DNA of 64,000 bases, from the NCBI RefSeq assembly GCF_021533195.1, contig NZ_JAJNKB010000001.1:248001-312000 (forward strand), written 5' to 3'. A program made the position numbers and the translations under genes. Below are positions 1-9,588 of this stretch, one piece after another. This DNA is from Portibacter marinus (lineage in GTDB: Bacteria > Bacteroidota > Bacteroidia > Chitinophagales > Saprospiraceae). Every line of letters starts with the position of its first letter. The first letter of the stretch is position 1. The notes under the pieces are model-generated. The model did no database searches, was not told where the DNA came from, and saw only the letters and a program-made list of their open reading frames with translations.

Positions 1-2
1 CT

Positions 3-1385
3 ATAATCGGATCTAATTCTTCACCGAAATGTGTGGATTTGAATCAGGATGGGGTGCTTGACATCGTCCTGGGTGCTGGCAGAAATGAATTTCAGGATTG
101 TCGCATGGGCGTAATAGCTGTCAATGGAGCGTCTGGAGATACGCTATGGACAGCACCATCAACTGATCAAATGTATGGAAGCCCTATTTTCCAGGATATT
201 AATGGTGATGAAACTCCAGATGTCATTATTTCAGGTAGAGATTTAAACCTTTATGCCCTTGATGGAAACAATGGTCATCGGATCTGGAAGTATGAGAAGG
301 CTAGTGACGAGTACAGTCCGGAAGGGCTGGCCCGGTTTAATTTCTATAATCCCATTTTCATTGATGATCAGAACAATGACGATTTACAAGATATCTTAAT
401 TCTAAACAGTGGAAACGTCAATGCGGCGCCATATGACAGCCTTAATCGTTATCCTGGAGTGCTGTTGGTTCTGAATTCTTATAATGGAAATATTCTTCAT
501 CTGGATACCATGCCAGATGGCAAGGAGTCCTACATGTCTCCTGTCCTATACGATTTTGATCATGATGGAAACCAGACACTTATTTTTGGAACGGGAGGTG
601 AGACGATTTCAGGTAATCTGTTCAGAGTTGAACTGGATGACTTTTTGGAATCAGGCTTGCAGTCAGCCAAATTGCTTAGAAGCTATAATAATCAGCATGG
701 CTTTATTGCGCCGCCATTGATTGCTGATTTCAACAACGACGGTTACAAGGATCTCTTAGCGATCAATCATGGAGGGTCAATCTGTTTATTTGACGGCCAA
801 AATGATCTGGCATTAAGCTGGGAAAAAAATCTGGAAGGAGTAGAATTGAATGCTCAAGCCACCGTGGGTTACTTCAACAGCGACGAAAATCTGGATATTT
901 TTATTTCTGGTGCTTTAGGACAATGGCCCAGGAACACAGGGTCAAAACAGTACTTCCTGGATGGTAAAACCGGTGAAATCGACAAAACTTACGAAATTGG
1001 ATGTAGTGGATTTTCATCTCCTTTGTCAATGAATATAGACGAAGATCCTCAAGATGAGGCGCTGCTATACATCAACGATTTTGATTGCCGTCGTTATAAT
1101 ACTACCTATAATCTGGTCTCTCTTTATATTTTTGATCTGGATACTATTTCCATATTTGCTGAGACTTCCGGATTTGGTAAAAATATTAGCTCAACCCCAT
1201 GGATTGGCGATCTTGATGGGGATAATAACTTAGACTTGGTTAGTATCATTGCGGAAAATACAAGAATATTCCACGAGTTTTTAGGTTTTAATGTAATTCG
1301 AAATGAGTATCATTACAATCCTAATGATAAAATTAAATGGTCTTCATATATGGAGGAAAACAACAGGTGTATTTATGAAGACTAG
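3..1385 (+). CDS. FG-GAP/VCBS repeat protein, 5'-truncated by the window edge
   Basis: The frame is open to the first bases of the window, so the gene starts outside; the GTG at 33 is only an internal codon. The visible part has repeated calcium-binding-like motifs of the FG-GAP/VCBS type (DLNQDGVLD near the beginning, then DINGDETPD, DFDHDGN, DFNNDGYKD, DLDGDNNLD), which build a beta-propeller. Such propellers are usually extracellular or outer-membrane-associated. No T9SS sorting domain is seen at the C-terminus, which ends a few residues after the last blade. Its stop lies 11 bases inside the following TonB receptor gene, so the two are probably co-transcribed and translationally coupled. 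The exact role is unknown; it may bind a ligand for the receptor or act in adhesion. Confidence 0.8.
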   Translation: MIGSNSSPKCVDLNQDGVLDIVLGAGRNEFQDCRMGVIAVNGASGDTLWTAPSTDQMYGSPIFQDINGDETPDVIISGRDLNLYALDGNNGHRIWKYEKASDEYSPEGLARFNFYNPIFIDDQNNDDLQDILILNSGNVNAAPYDSLNRYPGVLLVLNSYNGNILHLDTMPDGKESYMSPVLYDFDHDGNQTLIFGTGGETISGNLFRVELDDFLESGLQSAKLLRSYNNQHGFIAPPLIADFNNDGYKDLLAINHGGSICLFDGQNDLALSWEKNLEGVELNAQATVGYFNSDENLDIFISGALGQWPRNTGSKQYFLDGKTGEIDKTYEIGCSGFSSPLSMNIDEDPQDEALLYINDFDCRRYNTTYNLVSLYIFDLDTISIFAETSGFGKNISSTPWIGDLDGDNNLDLVSIIAENTRIFHEFLGFNVIRNEYHYNPNDKIKWSSYMEENNRCIYED

Positions 1386-4059
1386 TTTCTTGCTTTTATT
1401 TACATTGATATTTGCTAACCCTATTTATGGTCAGATAGAGTATGAAGAAGCAAAACAAGTCCTGGAAAAGGCATTCAATGTTCAAATCCATTGCCCTAAG
1501 AAATTTCAACCCAGCCAAGTAGCATTATTGGAAAATGTTTCTGATCATTCTTTAGAAGAAAATATGGATGCATTGCTCAATAACACTACACTTGTTTTTT
1601 TCAAGTATAATGAAGGTCACATCATTATCGGACCCGAAAATATAATAGAGGGAGAAATCAAAGAAGTTAGTGTAAAAGCTGAAAATGAGCTCCTTCGCGA
1701 GAATGAACCTCAATTTGAATCCTATGCTGTAGGTGATCCACAAAACATTGTAAAAGTAGGTGAACATGAGATCAAACTCTACATCTATGATGACAACCTC
1801 AAGGATGGTTTGATCGGTGTTACGGCTATAGTTCAAGAAAGTGATCAGGCCTCCATCACCGACGAGATAGGAATAGTAGAGCTTTCGCTCGGGACTGGTA
1901 ATTATTTGATTGACATCAATTACTTAGGTTATTTATCGAAAACCATTCAACTCAATGTTTTCGGACCAGGAAGAGTCGAAATAGCTTTGTCTAAAGAAGC
2001 AGTCACCCTGGAAGAAGTCACTATCAGTGCCAGCGCTGGTCAAAATAGTATTACGAGAGAAGAAATAGGATTGGAAGCTTTAAGTGCAAGAGAAATCAAA
2101 CGAGTTCCTGCTCTTATGGGCGAGGCAGATGTGATTAAGTCTCTTTTATTACTTCCGGGAGTTTCGACGGTAGGTGAAGGTTCCAGTGGCATTAATATCA
2201 GGGGAGGATCAGTGGATCAGAATCTTATTTTACAAGATGGCATTCCATTGTTCAATGCTTCTCATGTACTTGGGCTTTTCTCGCTTTTTAATCCCGATGT
2301 TGTACAGTCGATAGAGCTTTATAAAGGCAGTCTGCCAGCAAGGTTTGGTGGAAGAGTGGCCTCGGTGATGGACGTAGAGTTAAAAGAAGGTGACTTTACC
2401 AGATGGAAGGGAACAGGAGGTCTAGGGCTCATTTCTTCTAGACTTACTTTCGAAGGGCCGATCATTCCCGAGAAAGTATCACTCCTGTTGGGTGGGAGAT
2501 TCTCGTTTTCTGATTATATATTTTCCAGCATAAGAGTTGCTGAAATAAGAGAAAGCAGGGCAAATTTTTATGATGGTAATGCAAAATTGACCTTCAGATT
2601 AGGTTCCAAAGGTAAATTGAAACTTTCAGCCTATAATTCGTACGACAGGTTCAAATTTGATGACAATTTTGATTTTAATTGGAGAACCACGGCTGGAAGC
2701 GCCAATTTTAACTACGTATTTAATCCTGGGACCTCACTTATAGTGAAAAGTTCATATTCCAATTATTTGAGCGAATTAATTGATCCAACAGTGGGGTCAA
2801 GTTTCAGTTATTCTAATGGTATAAGCAATTTCAAGCTGAAACCATATTTACAATTGAATGATTTCTTGACTCTTAATGCATTTGCAGGATTGGAGATCAA
2901 TCACTATAACATTGCTTCTGGAAGTATAGCACCTTTAACCGATGAATCCTCTCAAACAGAATTTGATTTGGATCCTCAAAAAGGACTTGAAGTTGCTGCT
3001 TTCATTGACCTTACCAAAAATTTAAGCGATTATATCAGTTTGACAGCTGGATTGCGTTACAGCCAGTTTCGAAATCTTGGACCCGGAGAAATCAAAATAT
3101 ATGAAGAGGGAGAAGAAAGGATACGAGAGAATGTTCAGGATATTAAAACTGTAGGTAATAATAAGGTCCTCAAGTTTTTTGATGCATTTGAACCCCGAAC
3201 TTCGTTGAAGGTAATCACCTCTCCTATAAGTTCCCTTAAAATGAGTTTCAATATCACCAATCAATACATCAGTCAGCTCTTCAATACAACATCGGTCACT
3301 CCAGTAGACTTATGGTATGCTAGTAATACTTACGTTGACCCTATTCGAGCTTTCAATTATTCATTAGGATACTTTCTTAGTCTAGATGAAAACAAATGGG
3401 AAAATTCTCTGGAAGTCTTTTATCGAGATATTAAAAATACCATCGAGTACAAAGATATAGCAGAACTCTTTCTCAATCCATTTGTCGAGACAGAACTTTT
3501 GAATGCCATAGGAAGGGCTTACGGCGTTGAATTTTCCATTAAGAAAAATATCGGCCGAATTACGGGTCGCTTGTCCTATACTTATTCCCGCACAGAATCA
3601 AAAACTCAAGGCATATTCCCGCGAGAAAGAATCAATAACAACAATTGGTTTCCATCGAATTATGATCGCCCACATGATTTAAGTCTGATCTCGACCCTTC
3701 AAATCACTCAAAGAAGTTATGCTTCCGTAAATTTTGTATATAGCAGTGGAAGGCCTGTCTCAGCCCCAACCGGTAATATTTCTGTCGGAAATGTCAGAAA
3801 CATACCCGTATATGGTTCCAGAAATAATTTTAGAATTCCTGATTATCACAGAATGGATTTTTCATACACTGTGGAACAGTCTCATAAAAAAGATCAAAAG
3901 TGGCGCAGCAGTTGGACTTTCTCTGTTTACAATCTATATGGACGTCGAAATGCATTCTCCGTATTTTTTACACAAAAGCCCTTCCAAAGTCCGGTTGCTA
4001 ATCGTTTAAGTATTTTAGCCAGACCCATACCATCCCTAACTTATAATTTTAACTTTTAA
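1375..4059 (+). CDS. TonB-dependent receptor with STN and carboxypeptidase-like N-domains
   Basis: An outer-membrane TonB-dependent receptor of 894 residues. The ATG at 1375 is chosen because it begins a clean signal peptide (MKTSFLLLFTLIFANPIYGQ); an upstream ATG at 1303 would bury it. After the signal comes an STN (secretin/TonB short N-terminal) domain at about 20-90, a carboxypeptidase regulatory-like beta-sandwich at about 135-215, a plug domain at about 230-360 (LLLPGVSTVGEGSSGINIRGG, then LPARFGGRVASVMDV), and a barrel ending in an aromatic residue (TYNFNF). STN domains often serve signal transduction through anti-sigma factors, but no sigma/anti-sigma pair is nearby. It overlaps the FG-GAP gene and sits one base before a DUF4249 lipoprotein gene, a pairing common in Bacteroidota. 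The substrate is unknown. Confidence 0.92.
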   Translation: MKTSFLLLFTLIFANPIYGQIEYEEAKQVLEKAFNVQIHCPKKFQPSQVALLENVSDHSLEENMDALLNNTTLVFFKYNEGHIIIGPENIIEGEIKEVSVKAENELLRENEPQFESYAVGDPQNIVKVGEHEIKLYIYDDNLKDGLIGVTAIVQESDQASITDEIGIVELSLGTGNYLIDINYLGYLSKTIQLNVFGPGRVEIALSKEAVTLEEVTISASAGQNSITREEIGLEALSAREIKRVPALMGEADVIKSLLLLPGVSTVGEGSSGINIRGGSVDQNLILQDGIPLFNASHVLGLFSLFNPDVVQSIELYKGSLPARFGGRVASVMDVELKEGDFTRWKGTGGLGLISSRLTFEGPIIPEKVSLLLGGRFSFSDYIFSSIRVAEIRESRANFYDGNAKLTFRLGSKGKLKLSAYNSYDRFKFDDNFDFNWRTTAGSANFNYVFNPGTSLIVKSSYSNYLSELIDPTVGSSFSYSNGISNFKLKPYLQLNDFLTLNAFAGLEINHYNIASGSIAPLTDESSQTEFDLDPQKGLEVAAFIDLTKNLSDYISLTAGLRYSQFRNLGPGEIKIYEEGEERIRENVQDIKTVGNNKVLKFFDAFEPRTSLKVITSPISSLKMSFNITNQYISQLFNTTSVTPVDLWYASNTYVDPIRAFNYSLGYFLSLDENKWENSLEVFYRDIKNTIEYKDIAELFLNPFVETELLNAIGRAYGVEFSIKKNIGRITGRLSYTYSRTESKTQGIFPRERINNNNWFPSNYDRPHDLSLISTLQITQRSYASVNFVYSSGRPVSAPTGNISVGNVRNIPVYGSRNNFRIPDYHRMDFSYTVEQSHKKDQKWRSSWTFSVYNLYGRRNAFSVFFTQKPFQSPVANRLSILARPIPSLTYNFNF

Positions 4060-4060
4060 G

Positions 4061-5092
4061 ATGAATCAAAATTACATATTCTTCATCTTTGTCTTATTAT
4101 GGTTTGCTTCATGTATAGATCAGATACCTGTTAATGTCAAAGAGGATGATTCAGAATATCTTATTGTACAAGCTGCACTTAAAGACAATGAAGATCAGCA
4201 GATCGTAAATATTACCAGCAATTCACCCGATGCCACAGATTTTCAAGCTAATTTTCCAGTCAATGATGCATTAGTATATGTCCTTAAAGATAATTCTCAA
4301 AGATTTGACTTTAGAAATGTAGATGACAGAGGAAACTATGGTCAGACACTTTCTTTAAATACAGGATCATTTTATCAGCTCGTCATTGAATACAAAGGCG
4401 TTCGATATGAATCTACCCATGAAGAATTATTGGAGCCTGTTCCCGTTGGTGAACTCAAAACTAGGGTAACGAATGAATTGGTCAATAATGCTGCCGGTAA
4501 TGTGGTAGAACGTGAAGTCATAAATGTTTTGACCGATATCAACTTACCCGTCGATGAAGAAATTTACCTTAGATATCGTATTGATGGTACATACGAATAC
4601 AGGGAGATAGGTACACCGTCCAATCTTAATCCGGTCACCTGCTATGTCGATGAAATCATCGACTTGAATAATCTCGCCATCATATCCAATACAGGTTTGG
4701 AAGGTGGAAATATTCAAAATAAGTTGATCCTGACTAGAGCTCCTGATTACCGATATTCTTATAATTACTGTATGCATATTAGTCAGGATCGAATCTCAAA
4801 AGAGGCATATGAATTTTGGCGTCTAGTGGAAAATGAATTTAACCGGACTGGGGATATTTTCGAAGCACCTCCCGGAATTATTAGAGGTAATATCAATGAA
4901 ACAGGACCTTCAGACATAGGGTGCATTGGCGTTTTTTCTGTAGCGGCAGTGAGTACCAAAGATTTTCACATTCTTCCCAGTGCAGTGAATAATCCAAGAC
5001 CCCGTTGCCAACCTTTCCCCGCTCCACCGCCTACATGCACCAACTGCCTTTTACTTCCAAAGAGTACTTTAACAAAACCGGAATGCTTCTAA
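4061..5092 (+). CDS. DUF4249 domain lipoprotein
   Basis: A 343-residue lipoprotein with a signal peptide ending in a lipobox-like FASC (Cys18). The body, starting with IDQIPVNVKEDDSEYLIVQAALKD, has the pattern of DUF4249, a family that accompanies STN/plug TonB receptors in Bacteroidota; the function is not established. The C-terminus is rich in Pro and Cys (CQPFPAPPPTCTNC), which may form disulfides in the periplasm or at the surface. The gene starts one base after the receptor stop and overlaps the next gene by 10 bases, so the three form an operon. By position it could be an accessory or surface-exposed partner of the receptor, as SusD is for SusC, but it has no TPR-type SusD signature. 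Confidence 0.85.
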   Translation: MNQNYIFFIFVLLWFASCIDQIPVNVKEDDSEYLIVQAALKDNEDQQIVNITSNSPDATDFQANFPVNDALVYVLKDNSQRFDFRNVDDRGNYGQTLSLNTGSFYQLVIEYKGVRYESTHEELLEPVPVGELKTRVTNELVNNAAGNVVEREVINVLTDINLPVDEEIYLRYRIDGTYEYREIGTPSNLNPVTCYVDEIIDLNNLAIISNTGLEGGNIQNKLILTRAPDYRYSYNYCMHISQDRISKEAYEFWRLVENEFNRTGDIFEAPPGIIRGNINETGPSDIGCIGVFSVAAVSTKDFHILPSAVNNPRPRCQPFPAPPPTCTNCLLLPKSTLTKPECF

Positions 5093-6495
5093 GAAATTTG
5101 ATATTAGTCTCTTTTATTTTACTGAGTCATCATTGCATGAGTCAGCTTGTAGTGAAATTGGATAAAGCTTTCGCGCTCAGTGGTGAAATGGTAAATCTTG
5201 TAGTGCTATCTCAAGACATTGCTTCAGATCATCCTGTCATTTTATTTTTAAGGGATAATAAGGGCGAAATCAGGCAAGAATCTTTAGGGTATTTTCAAAA
5301 AGGCATCGCAAAATTTTCAACCATCATTCCATCAGAACTTGAGGCAGGATGGTATAATTTCAGCGCCATTACTTTTTCAAACCAGAATAAAATACGGCAA
5401 TATGCCAATTTATCTTTTCCACTATATCGTCCTAATTCAAAGATAAGAGGAGATTTGATAACCATTGATCAGCAAATTGAATTAGACAAATGTCCATTTG
5501 AGACACCCCGAATGGATGGTTTTTTATTGTCTGAGCCTGCGTACCTGAGTTCACTTTACAATTCATTAGAATCTGAATATCAATTGATTAGTCAAGGAGA
5601 AGTTTCAGAAAATCATAGAGCTTATCTTCATATTGAAACAAATAACGAGCAAGTATATTTTGGTTTTTTTAATCCATCGATCCCGGAAATAGTTGGTTTA
5701 AGAAAAAGCATGGATAGCATTTATAGCTTTCCGATTGAAAACATCTACTTGCCATTCAGGGGTCAAGTATTAGGAACAGACGCTTTCGGAAGAATTAAAA
5801 ACTATGAGGCGGACTTTGTAAATCTTAATTTTGAATTGCCAGCCGTTCAAAATAGAGGTGAAGTGATTGCGCAAGACCCTATCATTGATGCATATATAGC
5901 ACAACATCTTAAAAGATTGACAATTCAAGTACTTTATTCGCAGAGTTTTTATCAAGCGAATGATACCAATTTGATCAAGGCAGATAATCAGTACAATAAA
6001 GCAGATTTTATTCAATTTAAAAGCGTGCAAGAGTTCATAGAAGAAGTCATTCCAGTAGTGAGATACCGCAAGAGTACTAAAGAATTTGAAATCTTGAATG
6101 AGGAGAAAAAATGGTTTACAGATGGCGCATTGATCATCGTCGACGATGTTGTCACTGACGAGCAAACATTTTTGAAGTCCACTGACTATCAATCATTTGA
6201 ATCCATCAAAATCTTTAGAGATAAGGAGAAATTAAAGAATGCTTTTGGAGCATTTGGAAGGTACGGCGTGATGGTTATTACTACGGATCAATACACTTCG
6301 CAATTTGAAGTTTCTGGCTCAGGTAATAATCAAATGAACATCAAATTCGATGCAGCTGAAGGGCCTGTGTTTTTGAGCACCTCGTTTTCAACTAGTGATT
6401 TGGTATCCACGTTAGCAGATCAGCAGTGCATTTTTCTCAACTATATAACGGATGAGGGATGTATCTTGGAATTAAAAAAGCCAACCAATCCATGA
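5083..6495 (+). CDS. Exported MG2-like protein with a plug-like C-terminal segment
   Basis: A secreted protein of 470 residues with signal peptide MLLRNLILVSFILLSHHCMS; the ATG at 5083 is preferred to one at 5005, which would place 26 unlikely residues before it. Residues about 22-110 (VVKLDKAFALSGEMVNLVVL and following) look like a macroglobulin MG2-type beta-sandwich. Around residues 370-415 the stretch FESIKIFRDKEKLKNAFGAF followed by GRYGVMVITT resembles the end of a TonB receptor plug, as in other large MG2-plus-plug proteins of Bacteroidota. It is the last gene of the receptor/DUF4249 operon and ends in an intrinsic terminator. I do not recognise a precise function; a periplasmic role helping the receptor is plausible. 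Confidence 0.7.
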   Translation: MLLRNLILVSFILLSHHCMSQLVVKLDKAFALSGEMVNLVVLSQDIASDHPVILFLRDNKGEIRQESLGYFQKGIAKFSTIIPSELEAGWYNFSAITFSNQNKIRQYANLSFPLYRPNSKIRGDLITIDQQIELDKCPFETPRMDGFLLSEPAYLSSLYNSLESEYQLISQGEVSENHRAYLHIETNNEQVYFGFFNPSIPEIVGLRKSMDSIYSFPIENIYLPFRGQVLGTDAFGRIKNYEADFVNLNFELPAVQNRGEVIAQDPIIDAYIAQHLKRLTIQVLYSQSFYQANDTNLIKADNQYNKADFIQFKSVQEFIEEVIPVVRYRKSTKEFEILNEEKKWFTDGALIIVDDVVTDEQTFLKSTDYQSFESIKIFRDKEKLKNAFGAFGRYGVMVITTDQYTSQFEVSGSGNNQMNIKFDAAEGPVFLSTSFSTSDLVSTLADQQCIFLNYITDEGCILELKKPTNP

Positions 6496-6509
6496 GGATT
6501 GGCTGGCTT
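6478..6509. terminator. Bidirectional intrinsic terminator between convergent genes
   Basis: A 14-bp stem (one mismatch) with an ATGA loop: left arm from 6478 to 6491, right arm from 6496 to 6509. The left arm overlaps the last codons of the + strand MG2-like gene. On the - strand the hairpin is followed by a run of T (the A-run at 6474-6479), which makes it a good terminator for the DUF2911 gene; in the + direction it is followed by a weaker T-rich stretch. Confidence 0.75.
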
Positions 6510-6531
6510 CGTATATTTTAAGAAAAACTTT

Positions 6532-7047
6532 TTACTTAATTTCTACACCACCTTTCATGTCATCCCAAAGCAACCAAAGTTTTCCACCTTCAATCTTGTA
6601 GGTTAATTGTTCAACCTTCTCAGAATTTTTCTCGGGAGTGGTGACCACGCGCAAGACATCCTTGCTCTCATCGTATTGGTAAGCACCCCATTGATCTGAA
6701 ACTGAATTAAAGACATAAGTCCATTCATTTTCTGCGGGCACAAGGAAAATACTATACTTTCCTGCTTTTAAAGCTTCTCCCTGAACAGTTAATTCTTTGT
6801 CTGACTCAAATGTAGTTGCTTCGTTAGCACCTGCTCTCCATATTTTTCCATAGGGTACCAATTGGCCCCAAATCGCTCTTCCTTTTGCTGAAGGAGCACT
6901 GTAGGCAACGATCACATTTGCATCACCTATTTTAGCTTCTTCTTTCATAGGGGGACTTGCTCTCTTTGACTTATCCTGAGCAACAGCAGTGTTGACCATG
7001 AAAGCGGCCAAAAACATGATAAAGCTTAATTTTAATATCGTTTTCAT
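6532..7047 (-). CDS. DUF2911 exported protein
   Basis: A 171-residue protein with a signal peptide (MKTILKLSFIMFLAAFMVNTAVAQ). The segments RASPPMKEEAKIGDANVIVAYSAPSAKGR, WRAGANEATTF and LKAGKYSIFLVPAENEWTYV are characteristic of DUF2911, a beta-rich periplasmic family widespread in Bacteroidota with no established activity. It appears to be monocistronic: 113 bases separate it from the upstream thioredoxin gene, and a terminator lies just after its stop. No catalytic residues can be assigned. Confidence 0.85.
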   Translation of the reverse strand: MKTILKLSFIMFLAAFMVNTAVAQDKSKRASPPMKEEAKIGDANVIVAYSAPSAKGRAIWGQLVPYGKIWRAGANEATTFESDKELTVQGEALKAGKYSIFLVPAENEWTYVFNSVSDQWGAYQYDESKDVLRVVTTPEKNSEKVEQLTYKIEGGKLWLLWDDMKGGVEIK

Positions 7048-7160
7048 TTTTTATTGTTTTATTATAGTAATACAACTATAATACCGCTGAAAGAAAGGAA
7101 ATGTTCTTTGTTTGTAATTCTTAACAATACTTTAATAGTGCGTTAGTGCCACTCAAGACA

Positions 7161-8339
7161 CTAGTAGTATCTTCCGATCAATTCGTGTTCGACAATGGTT
7201 CTTTTCAAATCTAGAAAATCTACGGTTCCCTGATGCGACCATATCTTAGCTCCGTTATGGTCAATTAACATGGTATACGGAAGTGCTCCATTCCATTCAG
7301 GATCAATTGCTTCGATCAGAGCATACTTATCATCTTTGTCAAAAAGATAGTTCGATACGGCTGATTGCTTGTCTTTCAAAAACTGAAGGGCTTTTTCATG
7401 GGCAGATGGCTTGTCTGCGCTAATGGAAATGAATTCAAAATCACGTGCGCCATACATTCTTTGAAGCACTATGAAATCCGGATATTCCTGAATGCATGGA
7501 CCGCACCATGTAGCCCATACATTAATTAGTCTTAGTTTTCCCGAATCATTGACCTTAAGATCAGCGATCCCTTTTTCATCAATCATCTCCAAAGTTACTG
7601 GTCGTGAAGCCCAATCGAGACTGTCCTTCTCCTTGTATTCAGTCTTCCACGCCCATTTCGTCGAACATCCGAAGGTCTTCGTTTCAGCAATAGATGGTTT
7701 CTCACCTTTAAGTCCTGAATCTATAGCATTCCGCAAATCCTCGCCATTTCCTGTTCCCGGTTCTTCACTACCATCAATTCTTCCCTTATAAATGAGCTTT
7801 CTTTCCTTGTTGAAAACGAAAGCATGAGGAGTTGCAACTGGACCATACTGAAGCGAAACTTCATGGTCATCCCCATCATATAGATAGGGGAAGTTATATC
7901 CTTTATAATCCACCCTAGGTTTCATAGCTTCGAAATCATCATTCAAGTCTGAATAGCCTAATTCATTATATAGAAGACCTAGAGGTGAATTAGATGTAAT
8001 GGCCACCATCTGAAAAGACTGACTCTGGTAATCATCAGTAATATCGATCATTCGGTCTTCGTATGCCTGGGCGGTGGGACAATGATTGCAAGTGAAGATT
8101 ATAGCCAGTACATCGCTCTGATCAAAGTCTGCCAGTTGAACATATTCACCTTTGTGATTCGGAAGCCTGAAATCAGGAGCAGGCTGACCTAATTCCAATG
8201 TTTTTACTTCCTGGGCAGGAAGGGCTTGAGGATTAGGCTGGAAGCCATCATCCAAGGTTTTAGTATCCACATCAGTCTGCATGCAGCTGGTGATGAACAT
8301 TAACCAACATACAAGGAGTATATACTTAGAAAATTTCAT
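7161..8339 (-). CDS. Lipoprotein with two thioredoxin-fold domains (redoxin plus TlpA-like)
   Basis: A 392-residue envelope lipoprotein (lipobox ITSC, Cys19). Domain 1, about residues 48-215, is a peroxiredoxin/AhpC-TSA-like domain with a CNHC motif at Cys84 and Cys87 followed by PTAQAYEDR. Domain 2, about 235-385, is TlpA/ResA-like with WATWCGPC (Cys279, Cys282) and a later cis-proline region (ALPYTMLID). TlpA-type proteins reduce disulfides in the periplasm, for example in cytochrome c maturation; the first domain type is often found alone in Bacteroidota. Fusion of both in one chain suggests electron transfer between them or action on one partner. It is transcribed away from the Tat-exported isomerase gene on the other strand. 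Confidence 0.85.
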   Translation of the reverse strand: MKFSKYILLVCWLMFITSCMQTDVDTKTLDDGFQPNPQALPAQEVKTLELGQPAPDFRLPNHKGEYVQLADFDQSDVLAIIFTCNHCPTAQAYEDRMIDITDDYQSQSFQMVAITSNSPLGLLYNELGYSDLNDDFEAMKPRVDYKGYNFPYLYDGDDHEVSLQYGPVATPHAFVFNKERKLIYKGRIDGSEEPGTGNGEDLRNAIDSGLKGEKPSIAETKTFGCSTKWAWKTEYKEKDSLDWASRPVTLEMIDEKGIADLKVNDSGKLRLINVWATWCGPCIQEYPDFIVLQRMYGARDFEFISISADKPSAHEKALQFLKDKQSAVSNYLFDKDDKYALIEAIDPEWNGALPYTMLIDHNGAKIWSHQGTVDFLDLKRTIVEHELIGRYY

Positions 8340-8382
8340 TTTTATTATTAATTTACTTGATCTAATCTAAATATATAAATTA

Positions 8383-9291
8383 ATGATATACAATAGAAGG
8401 AAATTTATAGCACGATCAGGAATGTTAGCTGCAGGTTCCATGGTACTTCCCATGATTTCATGCAAAGGTACAGCGAATAGTACCGCATCAAGTGAAGCAG
8501 TGATGTCCACGGGTGAAAGTGGGCTGGAACATTTTGGTATACAGCTTTATACGTTGAGAGACGAAATGCCGAAAGATCCTAAAGGAACATTGAAGAAAGT
8601 AGCTGAGTACGGATTTAATCACATCGAATCTTACGAAGGAAAGGATGGTATGTTCTGGGGAATGACCAATAAAGAATTTAAAGCCTACATGGATGAATTA
8701 GGATTGAAGATTGTGGCTTCCCATACCAATATCAATGAAGGTTTAGAGAAAAAGGCAGCAGAGGCCGCTGAGATAGGCATGGAATATATCATTTGTCCAT
8801 ATGTAGGTCCTCAAACTTCCATGGATGCGTGGAAAGGTATCACAGACAAGTTCAATAAGGCGGGAGAAATATGTAGAAAGGAAGGAATCCAGTTTGCCTA
8901 CCACAACCATGCTTATTCATTTAAGGCATTTTCAGGAATGATACCACATGATTATTTGATGGAAAATACCGATCCTGATTTGGTAAAGCATGAAATGGAT
9001 ATTTATTGGGTGGTAACAGGTGGCGCTGATCCGATCGACTACTTGAAGAAATATCCGGGCAGGTTTAAACTCTGTCATGTTAAGGATCGAATGAAAGGTG
9101 TAGATGCGGCCGAAAGCCAGGCCAGTACTACGTTAGGAACTGGAGTAATAGATTTTCCTGAAATACTGAAAGTAGCCAAGGAAAACGGCATGGAGCATTA
9201 TATCATGGAACAAGAGCGGTATGATAATTCTACGCCATTGGAAGAAGCTCAAAAAGGAGCGGCATATTTGAAAGAATTTCAGTTTGCTTAG
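8383..9291 (+). CDS. Tat-exported sugar isomerase/epimerase-like TIM barrel protein
   Basis: 302 residues. The N-terminus has a twin-arginine motif (RRKFIARSGMLAAG) followed by a lipobox-like MISC, so it is probably a Tat-exported lipoprotein. The rest is a xylose isomerase-like TIM barrel: HFGIQLYTLRDEM, GFNHIESYEG, CPYVGP, YHNHAYSF, HEMDIYWVVTGGADP, LCHVKDR and a final MEQERYD, with His/Glu/Asp positions expected for a divalent metal site. Homologues are labelled sugar phosphate isomerase/epimerase, but an exported enzyme is unlikely to meet sugar phosphates; a free sugar or keto-sugar is more likely. It stands alone on its strand. Confidence 0.85.
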   Translation: MIYNRRKFIARSGMLAAGSMVLPMISCKGTANSTASSEAVMSTGESGLEHFGIQLYTLRDEMPKDPKGTLKKVAEYGFNHIESYEGKDGMFWGMTNKEFKAYMDELGLKIVASHTNINEGLEKKAAEAAEIGMEYIICPYVGPQTSMDAWKGITDKFNKAGEICRKEGIQFAYHNHAYSFKAFSGMIPHDYLMENTDPDLVKHEMDIYWVVTGGADPIDYLKKYPGRFKLCHVKDRMKGVDAAESQASTTLGTGVIDFPEILKVAKENGMEHYIMEQERYDNSTPLEEAQKGAAYLKEFQFA

Positions 9292-9428
9292 GATTTAGGT
9301 CAATGTCATTCCGAAGGTATTTGATAGGAAAATTTCAAAATATTGAGTGACAATGCATTACTGAATTTGATCCAGGTGATATAATGTTGTATTCTAAATT
9401 TAGATTAAGAAATTAGGAAAATCCTTTC

Positions 9429-9455
9429 TTGTATTGCAATGTTATTATATATTTG
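9429..9455 (+). promoter_or_regulatory. Bacteroidota-type promoter for the tRNA pair
   Basis: A perfect TAnnTTTG -7 element (TATATTTG at 9448-9455) lies 33 bases upstream of the mature tRNA-Gly, with a TTG at 9429-9431 as a possible -33 element, 16 bases away. This matches the known Bacteroidota vegetative promoter pattern and suits co-transcription of both tRNAs. Confidence 0.6.
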
Positions 9456-9488
9456 CAGTCGCTTTGAAGAAAGTGAGAACAATAGATT

Positions 9489-9561
<73 letters not shown>

Positions 9562-9588
9562 CTAATTATACCCATTTCGCTAAAATTT

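Noticed and set aside
33-60. GTG at 33 as true start of the FG-GAP gene
   Set aside because: The frame is open further upstream to the window edge and lies in the middle of a calcium-binding repeat.
5770-6192. 140-codon - strand ORF
   Set aside because: Antisense to the MG2-like gene, no start context and no recognisable domain.
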